Notes: generated from the sequence alone by a model not told the origin. Numbered from the stretch's first letter, positions 36,344 through 45,703 are shown. The stretch: 46,893 nt of DNA from Hahella ganghwensis DSM 17046 (GCF_000376785.1 NZ_AQXX01000091.1:1-46893), one strand, 5' to 3'. Translations and numbers: made by a program.

Positions 36344-39300
36344 TGGTTCGGTTTGCGGGACTCATGACTCTTTTGTCAACATGGCTGTTAACACTCCTCA
36401 GTTTGGTTGTGATGACTCAGCAGGCACAGGCCGCCTATACGGTAGAAGAAATTGCGGGCACGCCATTTGATTCCACCAGTACGAATGTCACCTGGACAAA
36501 TAACTCCAGCCTGACGGCGTATCCTCAAGATGATGATTTTGCGCTGGTGAATATCGGGTTTTCGTTTTACCTCGGGGAAACGGCATATACCCAGGTAAGA
36601 ATCCTCTCAAACGGTGCGCTGCATTTTGGTAGCGACCAGGGATTTTATAAAGACTACACCAACGAAAGTCTGCCTATCACCAGTGATTGCTCGGGTAATT
36701 GTCCGGGTTATGAAGAACCGGCTGATCGGGTCATTCTTGGTTATTGGGATGACCTGGAACCCTCTCTTGGAGGCTCGATTACATATGATACTCTGGGGAG
36801 TGGCTCAGACCGCCGATTTGTAGCAACCTGGGATTCTGTACCCCGATATAACGGGCCCTCAACGGCCTACAGTGTCCAGATTGTGCTCTATGAAACAGGT
36901 GAAGTGTTATTTCGCTACGGTGATGACGATGCTACAGGAACCAGCGCAACCATCGGGATCGAGGTGGACGACAGTGATTTTCTAGAGTTTTCTCACAGTT
37001 CCGAGAGAGTATCGGATGCTCTGGATCTTTATTGGGTGAGGGAATTTCCGGCGATTGCCAGTGTCAGTGCCAGTTGTACGGATTTTAATACCGTAACTGT
37101 ACAGTTTGATGCGGCAGTACAACCTCCCCGGGCCACTAATACCGCTAATTACAGCATCGATAACGGTATCACCATCACTTCAGCAACACTTGTAGACAGC
37201 ACCACGGTGGAGCTGACGACATCTACCCTGTCTGCTGGCACGACCTACACGCTCAGTACGACCTATCCGGATCAGAACCAGAGCTTCATCCTGACAACCG
37301 GAGCGGTCAGCGGAACGATTGCGGATAACTTCAACACCAGGAGTTACAGTAACAACAGCGGGGATCTGAGTTGGGGGGGAAACTGGCAGGAGGAGAATGA
37401 TTACGGCAGTTACAGTAGTGGTGATATTCTGATCAGTGGTAGCCGTCTGCTCTTTGATGATGACGATGGAGACGGGCCGTCTATCTATCGCACTGTTGAC
37501 CTTTCTCCCTATGACAGCGTTACACTGACATTCGATTATTACACTCAGGGGTCACTCGAAAGTAATGACCGTTTTGCCGTGCAGGTATCCACTAACGGTG
37601 GAGTCAGCTATACCACTGTGGCCAGTTACTCCAATGATACCAGTGGCTCTGAGAGCATCAATCTGACCTCCTATATCTCCTCTTCCACTCGAATTCGGTT
37701 TATCGTTACTGACGGTTATGGCGGTAGTGGCGAGTTCATGAATATCGATAATGTCGCCATCGATGTGTCTGGGGCGGGAGCCGCTTGTGTCAATCCGCTG
37801 GTTGGCTTGTGGCGTATGGAATCAGGCCCCTGGGACGGGACTTCCGGGGAGGTTCTGGACAGTTCTGGTAATGGTCTGAACGGACGTACTGTCGGCGGGG
37901 CTTCTTCGTTGGGTACCTCTCCAGCGATAGCCGGTGATCCCGGGACCTGTGACTACGCAAACTTCAACGGCAGTACCCAGTATCTCGAAGTGGCGGATGA
38001 TGATCTGCTGGACCTCAGTGATGAGTTGACCATCACTGCCTGGGTGTATCCCAATGCGCTACCGGGTAGTGGGCTGATGAGTATCCTGTCGAAAGATGAG
38101 AACTACGAATTTCATATCACCCCTGGTGGTGAGATCAACTGGTGGTGGAATGATGACAGTGGCACCACCAGAGAGTTTGACAGTGTGGGGGCGAATATCA
38201 CACCGGATAACTGGTATCACATAGCAGTATCCTACACTTCCGGCTCCCAGGTCATTTACGTTAATGGTGTACAACGTGCCACGCGGACTTATACCGGCAC
38301 CCTGAGAACCAATAGCGACCCACTTCAGATCGGGCAGGACCAGGTATTCCCTGGTCGTTATTTCAATGGCCGCATTGATGAAGTCAGAATATACAACAGT
38401 GCGCTGGACAGCACCGAAATCAATGATCTCTATGCGGAAACCCATGACTGCCCGAGCTGTACCCTGGGGGGCTTTGCTATTTCTCAGCCATCCTATGGTC
38501 TGGCTTGTCCGGATACTCGGGCCGAAATCGAGATTCGGGCCATGTGTGATGATGGAGTGACCACACATACAACCTATGCCGGTATTGTCGATCTGAGTTC
38601 CAACGAAAACAGTCTTAGCGAGTTCTATTCGGTCTCCAGTGGTGGGAGCGAAATCAGCAGCATCACCTTTGATGGATCAGAAAACGGTGACCAGAATGTT
38701 TACCTGTACCACAAGAATGAAAACCCGAATGTCGAAGTCACTGCGACCGACAGAGCAACTGGAGTCGATGGCACAGCAGCATCTGGTACGGATTTTCGCA
38801 GTTCCGGTTTCAGCGTGACATCTTCAGCTGATAACTTTGCCTGCGGCAACTCCGTAACACTGACTGTAAGGGCTGTGGGGCAGGATCCAGATGGCGGAGC
38901 ATCCTGTACAACATTAAGCGGATTTGATGGTTCTAAGAATCTGAAAGCATGGTATGAGGTGAATGTTCATCCGACAGAATCTCCGGGAGAGGCGGACACG
39001 GTCTCCACTTCCATGGTGATTGGCGGTAACAGCATCAGTGCTCAGGATAAACCCAGTGCCGATGGCCTCACTCTGGACTTTAATAGTGGCGTCGCGACAG
39101 CATCGTTAGCTTATGCGGATAGCGGTGAGATTCTTGGTGTGAATTTTATACATGACGAAGCTCCCTACGATGGTTCTGTTACAGGTCTGGGAGAGCTGGA
39201 GGGCTCAACATCCAGTATAATTATCGCTAAGCCTCAGCGGCTGAGTGTGAGTGTTAACACTGTCGATTCAGATTGTGCAAGTGGTGATGCTACCTGCACG

Positions 39301-40557
39301 AAGTTTGTTCCAGCGGGTGATGCGTTCTCCATGACAGTCGCTGCGGTGTGTACAGATGCCAGTGTGGCGGAGAGTTATCTGGGAACGGTTGATCTGAATC
39401 ATAGTCTGTCAGCCCCTGTCGGAGGTGCCAGTGGGATTCTTTCTATACAGCAACCTGAAATTGTCAGTAGTGATAATGGATCCAAAACCATCACCGATCA
39501 GAAGTATGATGAAGTGGGGGTGATTACATTGCAGGCGTTACCTGTGAGTGATTACTTTGGGCAAACCGTTGGTAGTTCTTCAATAGTAACGGTGGGGCGT
39601 TTTTACCCCGCTTATTTGGGTATCACCGCCAATGTGCCTGAATTTGAACCACCCCATACCTGCGGGTTCACCTATCAGGATCAAGCGTTTGGTTATCTTA
39701 TTGCACCTGAGTTGACCATTACGGCATATAACCGCAATGGTGGAATAACCTCTAATTATGACAGCAGTTTTTTCAAACTGACTGATCCTGCGCTGAGCTA
39801 TGTAAATAACAACGCGACGGACCGTCCATCTGAATGGGATGAAGATACCAGTGGACGAGTCTATAGCTTTAAGTCGGGGACTCCATTCGATGGTGTGAGG
39901 GAGCTGGAAATCAACGGAGATATGTTTACCCACCAAAAAACCAACATGACTCCCGCGAGTCAGGACGACCCCTTTGAAGCAAGTGTTGATATTTCGTTTT
40001 CTGCTATAGCGCTAACGGATTCCGACGGGGTCTGTTATCAGTCTGGACCAAATACAGGAACCTGCCTGCCGCTCACCATATCCAATGTCGGAGGCACACA
40101 AATTCGCTACGGACGCCTGAGAATGGAAAACGCCTTCGGCCCCGAAACTGATCCCCTGACAGCCCCTATGCAAGTGGAATATTGGGATGGCGATAATTTT
40201 GTGGTGAATGATGCAGATGACTGCACAACCTATACTACGGATAACACCTGGATCACTATGCAGAACTACACCGATAATCTGGATGATGGTGAAACCAAAT
40301 TGGAAATTGATGGTAGTTCAGGAACCACAGAAGGATTTGTCAAAGGTGGTTTCGATTACGGGAACAGCAAACACCTGTACCTGACGGCACCTGGTCTTGG
40401 CAATGACGGAAGTGTGGAGCTGGCGCCTTCTGTCGATGTGTGGCTCCAGTACGACTGGGATGGTGATGGTAATCTCGATAATCCCACCTCCCGCGCAACT
40501 TTCGGTCAGTATCGTGGACATGACCGGATTATCTATTGGCGGGAAGTGGTGAATTGA
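36343..40557 (+). CDS. mshQ: MSHA tip/adhesin protein MshQ
   Basis: A 1,404-residue secreted protein that ends the MSHA locus, believed to sit at the pilus tip. A signal peptide ends near QQAQA-AYTVEE. Residues about 30-230 look like a nidogen-type fold (VNIGFSFYLGE, VILGYWDDLEP). A beta-sandwich follows near 330-475. A concanavalin/LamG domain lies about 485-700 (ANFNGSTQYLEV, LTITAWVYP, DNWYHIAVSYTSG, GRIDEVRIYNSALD). The C-terminal 300 residues match DUF6701, found in MshQ proteins (RFYPAYLGITAN, PELTITAYNRNGG, ending RDRIIYWREV-like). Many aspartates suggest calcium binding. It ends only 15 bp from the convergent ATPase gene, with no terminator between them. Confidence 0.9.
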   Translation: MVRFAGLMTLLSTWLLTLLSLVVMTQQAQAAYTVEEIAGTPFDSTSTNVTWTNNSSLTAYPQDDDFALVNIGFSFYLGETAYTQVRILSNGALHFGSDQGFYKDYTNESLPITSDCSGNCPGYEEPADRVILGYWDDLEPSLGGSITYDTLGSGSDRRFVATWDSVPRYNGPSTAYSVQIVLYETGEVLFRYGDDDATGTSATIGIEVDDSDFLEFSHSSERVSDALDLYWVREFPAIASVSASCTDFNTVTVQFDAAVQPPRATNTANYSIDNGITITSATLVDSTTVELTTSTLSAGTTYTLSTTYPDQNQSFILTTGAVSGTIADNFNTRSYSNNSGDLSWGGNWQEENDYGSYSSGDILISGSRLLFDDDDGDGPSIYRTVDLSPYDSVTLTFDYYTQGSLESNDRFAVQVSTNGGVSYTTVASYSNDTSGSESINLTSYISSSTRIRFIVTDGYGGSGEFMNIDNVAIDVSGAGAACVNPLVGLWRMESGPWDGTSGEVLDSSGNGLNGRTVGGASSLGTSPAIAGDPGTCDYANFNGSTQYLEVADDDLLDLSDELTITAWVYPNALPGSGLMSILSKDENYEFHITPGGEINWWWNDDSGTTREFDSVGANITPDNWYHIAVSYTSGSQVIYVNGVQRATRTYTGTLRTNSDPLQIGQDQVFPGRYFNGRIDEVRIYNSALDSTEINDLYAETHDCPSCTLGGFAISQPSYGLACPDTRAEIEIRAMCDDGVTTHTTYAGIVDLSSNENSLSEFYSVSSGGSEISSITFDGSENGDQNVYLYHKNENPNVEVTATDRATGVDGTAASGTDFRSSGFSVTSSADNFACGNSVTLTVRAVGQDPDGGASCTTLSGFDGSKNLKAWYEVNVHPTESPGEADTVSTSMVIGGNSISAQDKPSADGLTLDFNSGVATASLAYADSGEILGVNFIHDEAPYDGSVTGLGELEGSTSSIIIAKPQRLSVSVNTVDSDCASGDATCTKFVPAGDAFSMTVAAVCTDASVAESYLGTVDLNHSLSAPVGGASGILSIQQPEIVSSDNGSKTITDQKYDEVGVITLQALPVSDYFGQTVGSSSIVTVGRFYPAYLGITANVPEFEPPHTCGFTYQDQAFGYLIAPELTITAYNRNGGITSNYDSSFFKLTDPALSYVNNNATDRPSEWDEDTSGRVYSFKSGTPFDGVRELEINGDMFTHQKTNMTPASQDDPFEASVDISFSAIALTDSDGVCYQSGPNTGTCLPLTISNVGGTQIRYGRLRMENAFGPETDPLTAPMQVEYWDGDNFVVNDADDCTTYTTDNTWITMQNYTDNLDDGETKLEIDGSSGTTEGFVKGGFDYGNSKHLYLTAPGLGNDGSVELAPSVDVWLQYDWDGDGNLDNPTSRATFGQYRGHDRIIYWREVVN

Positions 40558-40572
40558 TACTGAGTCTGTTTG

Positions 40573-42072
40573 TCAGGCCTTAACACACCGATCTTCAGCC
40601 CAGCTTCGCAGTGCGTCCATATCTTCAGATCTGACGACGGATAAGGGTTGGGTTTTATATAATTCATCCAGAATTAACTGGGTCGAGAGTGGTTCTCCCT
40701 GAGCCGATGCGGAGTAAAGCGCTGAGACAATCGCCTGCTCAATTTCAGCCCCTGAGAACCCCTCTGAACTCTCTGCCAGTAAAAAGCAGTCAAATTCCTT
40801 GGGATCCTGGCTGCGTTTCTGTAGATGAATATTAAAGATCAGATTTCTGACCGCAGCATCGGGCAGGTCGACAAAGAAGATTTCATCCATCCGGCCTTTG
40901 CGGATCAGTTCCGGAGGCAGGTCGCGGATGTTGTTGGCGGTAGCCACCAGAAATACTGGATGTGAATTTTCGGCCATCCAGGTCAATAAAGTACCGAGTA
41001 CACGCTTGGATACCCCTTGATCATTAGTGCCCTGACCAATACCTTTCTCGATCTCATCAATCCACAACACACAGGGTGACATCAGTTCTGCCAGTTGCAG
41101 AGATTCCCGCATATTGCGTTCGGTTTCGCCGAAAAACTTGTTGTAAAGGGCGCCCATGTCCAGACGCAGCAATGGAATGTTCCACATTCCGGCAACTGCT
41201 TTCGCAGCGAGACTTTTACCTCCTCCCTGTATCCCAAGCAGCAGAATTCCCTTGGGCGGATCCAGTTGAGGGGAGCCTGATGAGGTGTCGCCCTTGCCGT
41301 CGATAAAGGCATGGCGTCTTTGTTTGAGCCATTTCTTCAGACCCTCCAGACCACCGACATCGGTAAATTTGGCTGTATCGTATTCGAAGCTGAGAACTCC
41401 CTCCATATCCATGAGCTCAAACTTGGCTTTGTTGATTTCAGGGATATCCGATTGGGTAATGGCGCCGTCATCAAAGATGGCTCCCCTGGCAAGGCGTCGC
41501 GCTTCCTCAAAGCTGACACCGGACAGGTTGCGCACAATCTGTTGCAGTGTTTTGTTGTCGGTTTTCACTTTCTGGTGGTAGTTCTGTTCTGACCAGCGCT
41601 GAGCTTCATCCCGGATAATATTCATCAACTGATCCAAATCCGGTAGACGCATCCTGAAATTGGCACTGTAATTTTTTAATTCAGGGGGAATATTGACGGA
41701 ATGACTTAACAGAACGACCGTATGTCCGTTACTGCGATGCCCGATGGCAATATCCTTGAGCAGGCGAATATGTTTGGGGTCATCATCCAGGTATGGGTGG
41801 AAATCACAAAGCACGAAAATGCTGGCTGTGCTGGAGCGCTTGATATGTTCGAGAGCTTTGGTGGGGTCTTCCAGTTTATTTTCCGGCATCAGTTCCAGGC
41901 CAAAGCCCAGACGCCTTAGTCCATCTGTGACAGTCCACTGAAACAACGGCAGATTGCGTTTAAGCGCAAGACGCCTCAGGGTGTCCAAGGTACGGGATTC
42001 TTCATGGCTCTGTATGGTGATCAACGGAATTCGCGAATCAATCATCAGTCCAAGGTCATGGACTTCGGGCAT
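40573..42072 (-). CDS. Ycf46-like AAA+ ATPase
   Basis: A 499-residue AAA+ protein. The N-terminal half (residues 1-215) resembles the divergent non-catalytic region of Ycf46 proteins ([22 protein letters not shown]). The ATPase module starts at [17 protein letters not shown] near residue 237; Walker A is GIQGGGKS at 280-287, Walker B VLWIDE at 335-340, then sensor 1 VATANNI and an arginine-finger region [11 protein letters not shown]. The segment [15 protein letters not shown] is the pore-loop region of FtsH/p97-type AAA proteins. Ycf46 in cyanobacteria has been linked to inorganic carbon use; its role in heterotrophs is unknown. It is divergent from prkB. Confidence 0.87.
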   Translation of the reverse strand: MPEVHDLGLMIDSRIPLITIQSHEESRTLDTLRRLALKRNLPLFQWTVTDGLRRLGFGLELMPENKLEDPTKALEHIKRSSTASIFVLCDFHPYLDDDPKHIRLLKDIAIGHRSNGHTVVLLSHSVNIPPELKNYSANFRMRLPDLDQLMNIIRDEAQRWSEQNYHQKVKTDNKTLQQIVRNLSGVSFEEARRLARGAIFDDGAITQSDIPEINKAKFELMDMEGVLSFEYDTAKFTDVGGLEGLKKWLKQRRHAFIDGKGDTSSGSPQLDPPKGILLLGIQGGGKSLAAKAVAGMWNIPLLRLDMGALYNKFFGETERNMRESLQLAELMSPCVLWIDEIEKGIGQGTNDQGVSKRVLGTLLTWMAENSHPVFLVATANNIRDLPPELIRKGRMDEIFFVDLPDAAVRNLIFNIHLQKRSQDPKEFDCFLLAESSEGFSGAEIEQAIVSALYSASAQGEPLSTQLILDELYKTQPLSVVRSEDMDALRSWAEDRCVKA

Positions 42073-42260
42073 AATATTTCCTTCACTTGCCTGTCATAAC
42101 GTTAATGCAAACGTACCCATTTCGGGGATATTTGCCTATATAAGCCTAATTGAGAGAGTTTATCTAAAAATGGAGTCTTATGCCCATTTCGTAAAAGCTC
42201 TCAGGCCAAAAAAATATTTCGACATGCTATAGTGAGAAGCTCGAAAAGGAATAGCTGATT

Positions 42261-43127
42261 ATGTCGACGCGTCACCCCATTATTGCCCTGACGGGGTCAT
42301 CCGGAGCAGGAACCACGACTTCCGGTTTGGCCATGCAAAAGATTTTTAAGGAAGAGAAGATCCGTGCGGCTGTTGTTGAAGGGGATAGTTACCACCGTTA
42401 TACCCGGGATCAGATGGCCGCACTGGCGAGTGAAGGGAAATATGGTCACTGGAACCATTTTTCGCCGGCAGCCAATTACGTGGATAAGCTGGAAGCTCTG
42501 TTTGCGGACTATGCCGCCAGTGGAAGCGGTCGTTACCGACATTATGTTCATGACGAAGATATGCCATTGTTGAAACAAGGGTACCAGCCAGGGACGTTCA
42601 CGCCCTGGCGGGATTTACCGTCTGATACTGATTGCCTCTTTTATGAAGGTCTGCACGGAGGTCTCAAAGTCGGTCAGTACAATGTGGTGCGTCATGTCGA
42701 CCTGTTGATTGGCGTCGCCCCGATTGTGAACCTGGAGTGGATTCAGAAGATTTATCGCGACACTCATGTCCGGGGCTGCAGTAAGGAAGCGGTGGTCTCC
42801 ACCATCCTGAACCGGATGGAGGACTACGTGCGCTATATTGTGCCCCAGTTTGCCCGAACAGATATCAACTTTCAGAGAGTTCCCACAGTCGATACCTCTG
42901 ATCCTTTTATCATGCAGGATATTCCTTCCGAAGATGAAAGCATGGTAGTGATCCGCTTCAAGCACTATCAGGAGGTAGACTTCCCTTATCTGATCAATAT
43001 GATTCCTGATGCTTTTATTTCCCGCTACGACACTATTGTGATTCCTGGCAACAAGCTGACGCTTGCCATGGATTTTATTGTCCGCCCCAGGGTCATTGAT
43101 CTGGTTGAGGCCGGCCGCAAAGTTTAA
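42261..43127 (+). CDS. prkB: Phosphoribulokinase-family protein PrkB
   Basis: Homologue of Calvin-cycle phosphoribulokinase, which phosphorylates ribulose 5-phosphate with ATP. It has 288 residues (E. coli PrkB 289). The P-loop is GSSGAGTT at residues 12-19, with threonine where most kinases have lysine, which is normal in bacterial PRK. EGDSYHRYTRDQM, HWNHFSPAANY and FYEGLHGG (acidic residue region) are the family's substrate-binding segments. No RuBisCO or other Calvin-cycle gene is in the window, so the physiological substrate is uncertain, as in E. coli. An AGGA site lies ten bases upstream. The 188-bp divergent region contains a possible -10 box TATAGT at 42228-42233 without a good -35. 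Confidence 0.93.
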   Translation: MSTRHPIIALTGSSGAGTTTSGLAMQKIFKEEKIRAAVVEGDSYHRYTRDQMAALASEGKYGHWNHFSPAANYVDKLEALFADYAASGSGRYRHYVHDEDMPLLKQGYQPGTFTPWRDLPSDTDCLFYEGLHGGLKVGQYNVVRHVDLLIGVAPIVNLEWIQKIYRDTHVRGCSKEAVVSTILNRMEDYVRYIVPQFARTDINFQRVPTVDTSDPFIMQDIPSEDESMVVIRFKHYQEVDFPYLINMIPDAFISRYDTIVIPGNKLTLAMDFIVRPRVIDLVEAGRKV

Positions 43128-43187
43128 GTCTGCAAAGTATAAGACGGTACAAAAAACAAACGTAAAGAGTTCTCTCTCGCCACGGTC

Positions 43188-43232
43188 ATGTCACTGTAAT
43201 TGTCACCGGAATGTCACGGGGCTGTCATAACC
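43188..43232 (+). promoter_or_regulatory. Tandem Pho-box-like repeats (PhoB binding)
   Basis: Four direct repeats of TGTCA(C/T) begin at 43189, 43201, 43212 and 43223, spaced 12, 11 and 11 bp. The last pair (TGTCACGGGGC then TGTCATAACC) matches the classic Pho box of two 7-mers with a 4-bp spacer. They end about six bases before a TAGGTT hexamer (43239-43244), where a PhoB-dependent -10 box is expected, and 51 bases before the lipoprotein start. Confidence 0.7.
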
Positions 43233-43282
43233 GGAGTTTAGGTTGTGGTTTCGACAATAACAGGCAATGCAGGAGATATACC

Positions 43283-43828
43283 GTGCATTTAGCAAATATT
43301 ATCCTGGTGGCGGGATTGGGGTTGGCCACAGTTGGGTGTTCCTCAATGCAGGGAGCCCAGGAAAAACAGGAAATGGCCGAATATTCCATGGCATCACTTT
43401 ATGAGGCTCACGCGAATGGCCGTATCTATGTGTTCTATGATCAGGATTTATATGCAGACTTTCTGAAATCCGGTCACACACCCTACATGTATACCCAGAT
43501 AGGCGCAGGTCCCAAGGGGGAAACTGTCGTTTATGCCCTGACCAGCGAAGACAAGAAAAAGCGCGAGGGGATTCCCAGCGTTGACATGCTGGCAGGTAAG
43601 CTGGTGCCGGAGCCATTCTACGGTGAAACCATTTCTGATGGTCGGATCTACGTGTTTTCTTCTCTGGAAATGATGAATGATTTCCGTAAAACCGGTGAGG
43701 CCACCTATCGGTTTACCGATATTGGTTCCGGGCCTAATGGTGAGACAGTGGTCTATGTGCTGTCGAAAGCAGACAGCAAGAAAAAGCCGGATGCCATAAT
43801 CCAGATGTTCAGGAAAGCGCATTCTTGA
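43283..43828 (+). CDS. Small putative lipoprotein with a duplicated domain
   Basis: Unknown function. The GTG at 43283 has AGGAG seven bases upstream; the 181-residue product starts with a signal peptide ending in TVGC, with the acylated cysteine at residue 19. The rest is two copies of a roughly 48-residue unit, at about 46-93 and 120-168. Each starts GRIYVF, has a D-F-x-K-T/S-G centre, then I-G-A/S-G-P-x-G-E-T-V-V-Y, and ends in a lysine cluster (DKKK, SKKK). The unit has the look of a small alpha/beta fold; I do not recognise it as a named enzyme. The upstream Pho-box array suggests induction by phosphate starvation. It is flanked by prkB and, across a convergent hairpin, the rhombosortase. 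Confidence 0.82.
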   Translation: MHLANIILVAGLGLATVGCSSMQGAQEKQEMAEYSMASLYEAHANGRIYVFYDQDLYADFLKSGHTPYMYTQIGAGPKGETVVYALTSEDKKKREGIPSVDMLAGKLVPEPFYGETISDGRIYVFSSLEMMNDFRKTGEATYRFTDIGSGPNGETVVYVLSKADSKKKPDAIIQMFRKAHS

Positions 43829-43871
43829 GGTATGTGGCAGATTAACTCGTCACAACTCTGGTGATCGGCAG

Positions 43872-43926
43872 AAGAGCTCTGTAAATCAGGCACAAGAATG
43901 TGCCTGTGGAGCTAAGCAGAGCTTTT
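43872..43926. terminator. Two-tier hairpin between convergent genes
   Basis: Outer arms AAGAGCTCTG (43872-43881) and CAGAGCTTTT (43917-43926) form ten pairs with one G-T; nested inside is a perfect 8-bp stem CAGGCACA / TGTGCCTG with an AGAA loop. The outer 3' arm ends in TTTT and its complement in A-rich sequence, so it may terminate the lipoprotein transcript and, in reverse, the speD-rhombosortase transcript. The size and nesting are unusual for a simple terminator. Confidence 0.55.
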
Positions 43927-43992
43927 CTGTGTCGGGCGTTCCGTCTGTTGCAGACAGATCCTCTTTGACAACCATGGTATTGCGGCAGGGGA

Positions 43993-44574
43993 TTAGCGGA
44001 AGGCCTTCATAATTCGGGCTCCCAATAATATCAGGATGCCGCCTGCAGCCCCCAGCAGGTGAGCCTGCTCAGCCACGGGGCCACCAATCATCCGAGCAAT
44101 CTGGCTTTCGTCATAGTAGGGGGATTGTTCCCACGCCACCTTGGCGATAACGCCGCCAATGACGACCCATCTTACCCAATCAGGATAACGCGCACTCCAG
44201 GCCGCACCGACCAGAACCATGCCGTGCAGTACACCGGACAGCCCATAGTAATAACGCAAGCCGGGATAAAAGTAGTAGAGTCCCGCTGAAATCATGATGC
44301 ATAGGAGAATCGTGACGATCGGGAGCCGCCAGCGGTAAAGACCACTTTCAAAGGCATCGATTATGAGATAAGTGGCGACGGCATTCATCAGCAGATGAGG
44401 CAGGCTCAAATGTACGAAGTGACCGGTAATCGCTGGCCATAGCACACCCCGGCTAAGAGCGGGACGTGAATACGCCAGACCGAGATTGAACCATTCGGCT
44501 ATGAAGTAAATGCAAACAAGAAGGGCTGCCATCAGCAGCCCCGTTCGACTTAAGGAAATATTGATCCTTTGCAT
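43993..44574 (-). CDS. rrtA: Rhombosortase (GlyGly-CTERM protease)
   Basis: A rhomboid-family intramembrane serine protease that processes proteins carrying the C-terminal GlyGly-CTERM sorting signal in bacteria with type II secretion. It has 193 residues and about six membrane segments. The catalytic serine is S113 in YYGLSGVLHG, the G-x-S-x-x-x-H pattern that separates rhombosortases from other rhomboids; the catalytic histidine is H172 in QAHLLGAAGG. GHFVHLSLPHLLMN near residues 51-64 is the typical HxxxHLxxN region. It lies 35 nt downstream of speD on the same strand. No GlyGly-CTERM substrate was found in this window. Confidence 0.87.
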   Translation of the reverse strand: MQRINISLSRTGLLMAALLVCIYFIAEWFNLGLAYSRPALSRGVLWPAITGHFVHLSLPHLLMNAVATYLIIDAFESGLYRWRLPIVTILLCIMISAGLYYFYPGLRYYYGLSGVLHGMVLVGAAWSARYPDWVRWVVIGGVIAKVAWEQSPYYDESQIARMIGGPVAEQAHLLGAAGGILILLGARIMKAFR

Positions 44575-44609
44575 ATCCTGTCTTTCGTCAGTGAGTTGAT
44601 GACAATTGA

Positions 44610-45401
44610 TCAGGGCATATTACGTGAATAGAAAATTTCCAGCATTTCTTTTTGTAACCGGTCCTGAATATCCTTGCATTCTTCCGCAGACAGATTGCTG
44701 GGGTTTTCTGCAAAAAGATAGTTATCCAAGTTGAACTCTTTCAGGATCATCTTGGTATGAAAGAGGTTTTCTTGGTACACGTTGACGTCAATCATCTGAT
44801 ATGCCTCCTGAGTGTCTTCACTCAGGTAGTTCTGGATGGAATTGATGTCGTGGTCAATATAAAGCTTGGTGCCGTCCTCATGCCGGGTAAACCCACGTAC
44901 CCGGTAGTCCACGGTGACGATATCCGAGTCAAAGCTGTGAATCAGGTAGTTCAGAGCTTTCAGGGGGGAAATCAGGCCACAGGTGGATACGTCGATATCC
45001 GCACGGAAAGTACTGATGCCGTTATCCGGATGGCTCTCCGGATAGGTGTGAACCGTGACATGGCTTTTGTCCAGATGGGCAACAATGGTATCCGGCAGCG
45101 GACCGGGAGACTCTTCGTCAGAACCGGCAGGAGGTGGGACCTCATGTTCAGCAATCAGCATGGTAACGCTGGCGCCGTGTGGATCATAGTCCTGGCGGGA
45201 GACATTGAGGATATGGGCCCCAATTATCTCTACCACATCGGTCAGGATCTGTGTGAGGCGTTCGGCGTTATATTGTTCGTCTATATAGGCGATATATTCC
45301 TGCTTGGCCTTTTCAGACTTCGCATAACAAATATCGTAAATATTGAAACTGAGTGATTTGGTCAGGTTATTAAACCCGTGGAGTTTGAGCTTATCAGACA
45401 T
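44610..45401 (-). CDS. speD: S-adenosylmethionine decarboxylase proenzyme
   Basis: SpeD decarboxylates S-adenosylmethionine to supply aminopropyl groups for spermidine. It is 263 residues (E. coli 264). The self-cleavage site is K112-S113 in [15 protein letters not shown]; the serine becomes the pyruvoyl cofactor. The downstream [23 protein letters not shown] segment includes the catalytic cysteine region of the larger, magnesium-dependent bacterial type. GAGGG lies upstream of the ATG. speE, which often accompanies speD, is not present. Confidence 0.96.
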   Translation of the reverse strand: MSDKLKLHGFNNLTKSLSFNIYDICYAKSEKAKQEYIAYIDEQYNAERLTQILTDVVEIIGAHILNVSRQDYDPHGASVTMLIAEHEVPPPAGSDEESPGPLPDTIVAHLDKSHVTVHTYPESHPDNGISTFRADIDVSTCGLISPLKALNYLIHSFDSDIVTVDYRVRGFTRHEDGTKLYIDHDINSIQNYLSEDTQEAYQMIDVNVYQENLFHTKMILKEFNLDNYLFAENPSNLSAEECKDIQDRLQKEMLEIFYSRNMP

Positions 45402-45703
45402 CTCAGACCCTCTATAACAGACGATAAAAATAAAGCCGACAGGGTCGACTGGTTCACCGCAAATGCATTTGTAAGTTGCGCTTCAAATGAGCGACAGGCC
45501 CTTACCCCTATTGCGAAAGGTCGCATATTATGCAGACAACAAGCCCTCTTGGATAGCAAAAATTGAACGCTTGTCAAAATTCGCTTTTGTTAGTCTTCTG
45601 CATCAAATTTAACCACCAAGTTTGACATGATCATGAACAGTTTCAACCATAAATGAACGAAAATTCTGATCTGGCTGATTTTCCCGGTGAACTATACTTT
45701 AAA
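45402..45703. other. Intergenic region upstream of speD and the hydrolase gene
   Basis: A 383-bp divergent region lies between speD and the hydrolase gene; this entry covers the part before the repeat array. On the - strand TATAGA near 45414 could be a speD -10 box. A short A/T-rich palindrome GCATATTATGC lies at 45523-45533. TATACT at 45693-45698 is a possible -10 for the hydrolase, just upstream of the repeats. No RNA gene or small coding frame is convincing. Confidence 0.5.

Noticed and set aside
41954-42232. 92-codon frame on the + strand spanning the start of the Ycf46-like gene and the divergent region
   Set aside because: Mostly antisense to the ATPase N terminus; no ribosome-binding site and no family resemblance.
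44757-45356. 199-codon open frame on the + strand inside speD
   Set aside because: Complement of a complete, conserved speD; no ribosome-binding site or domain.
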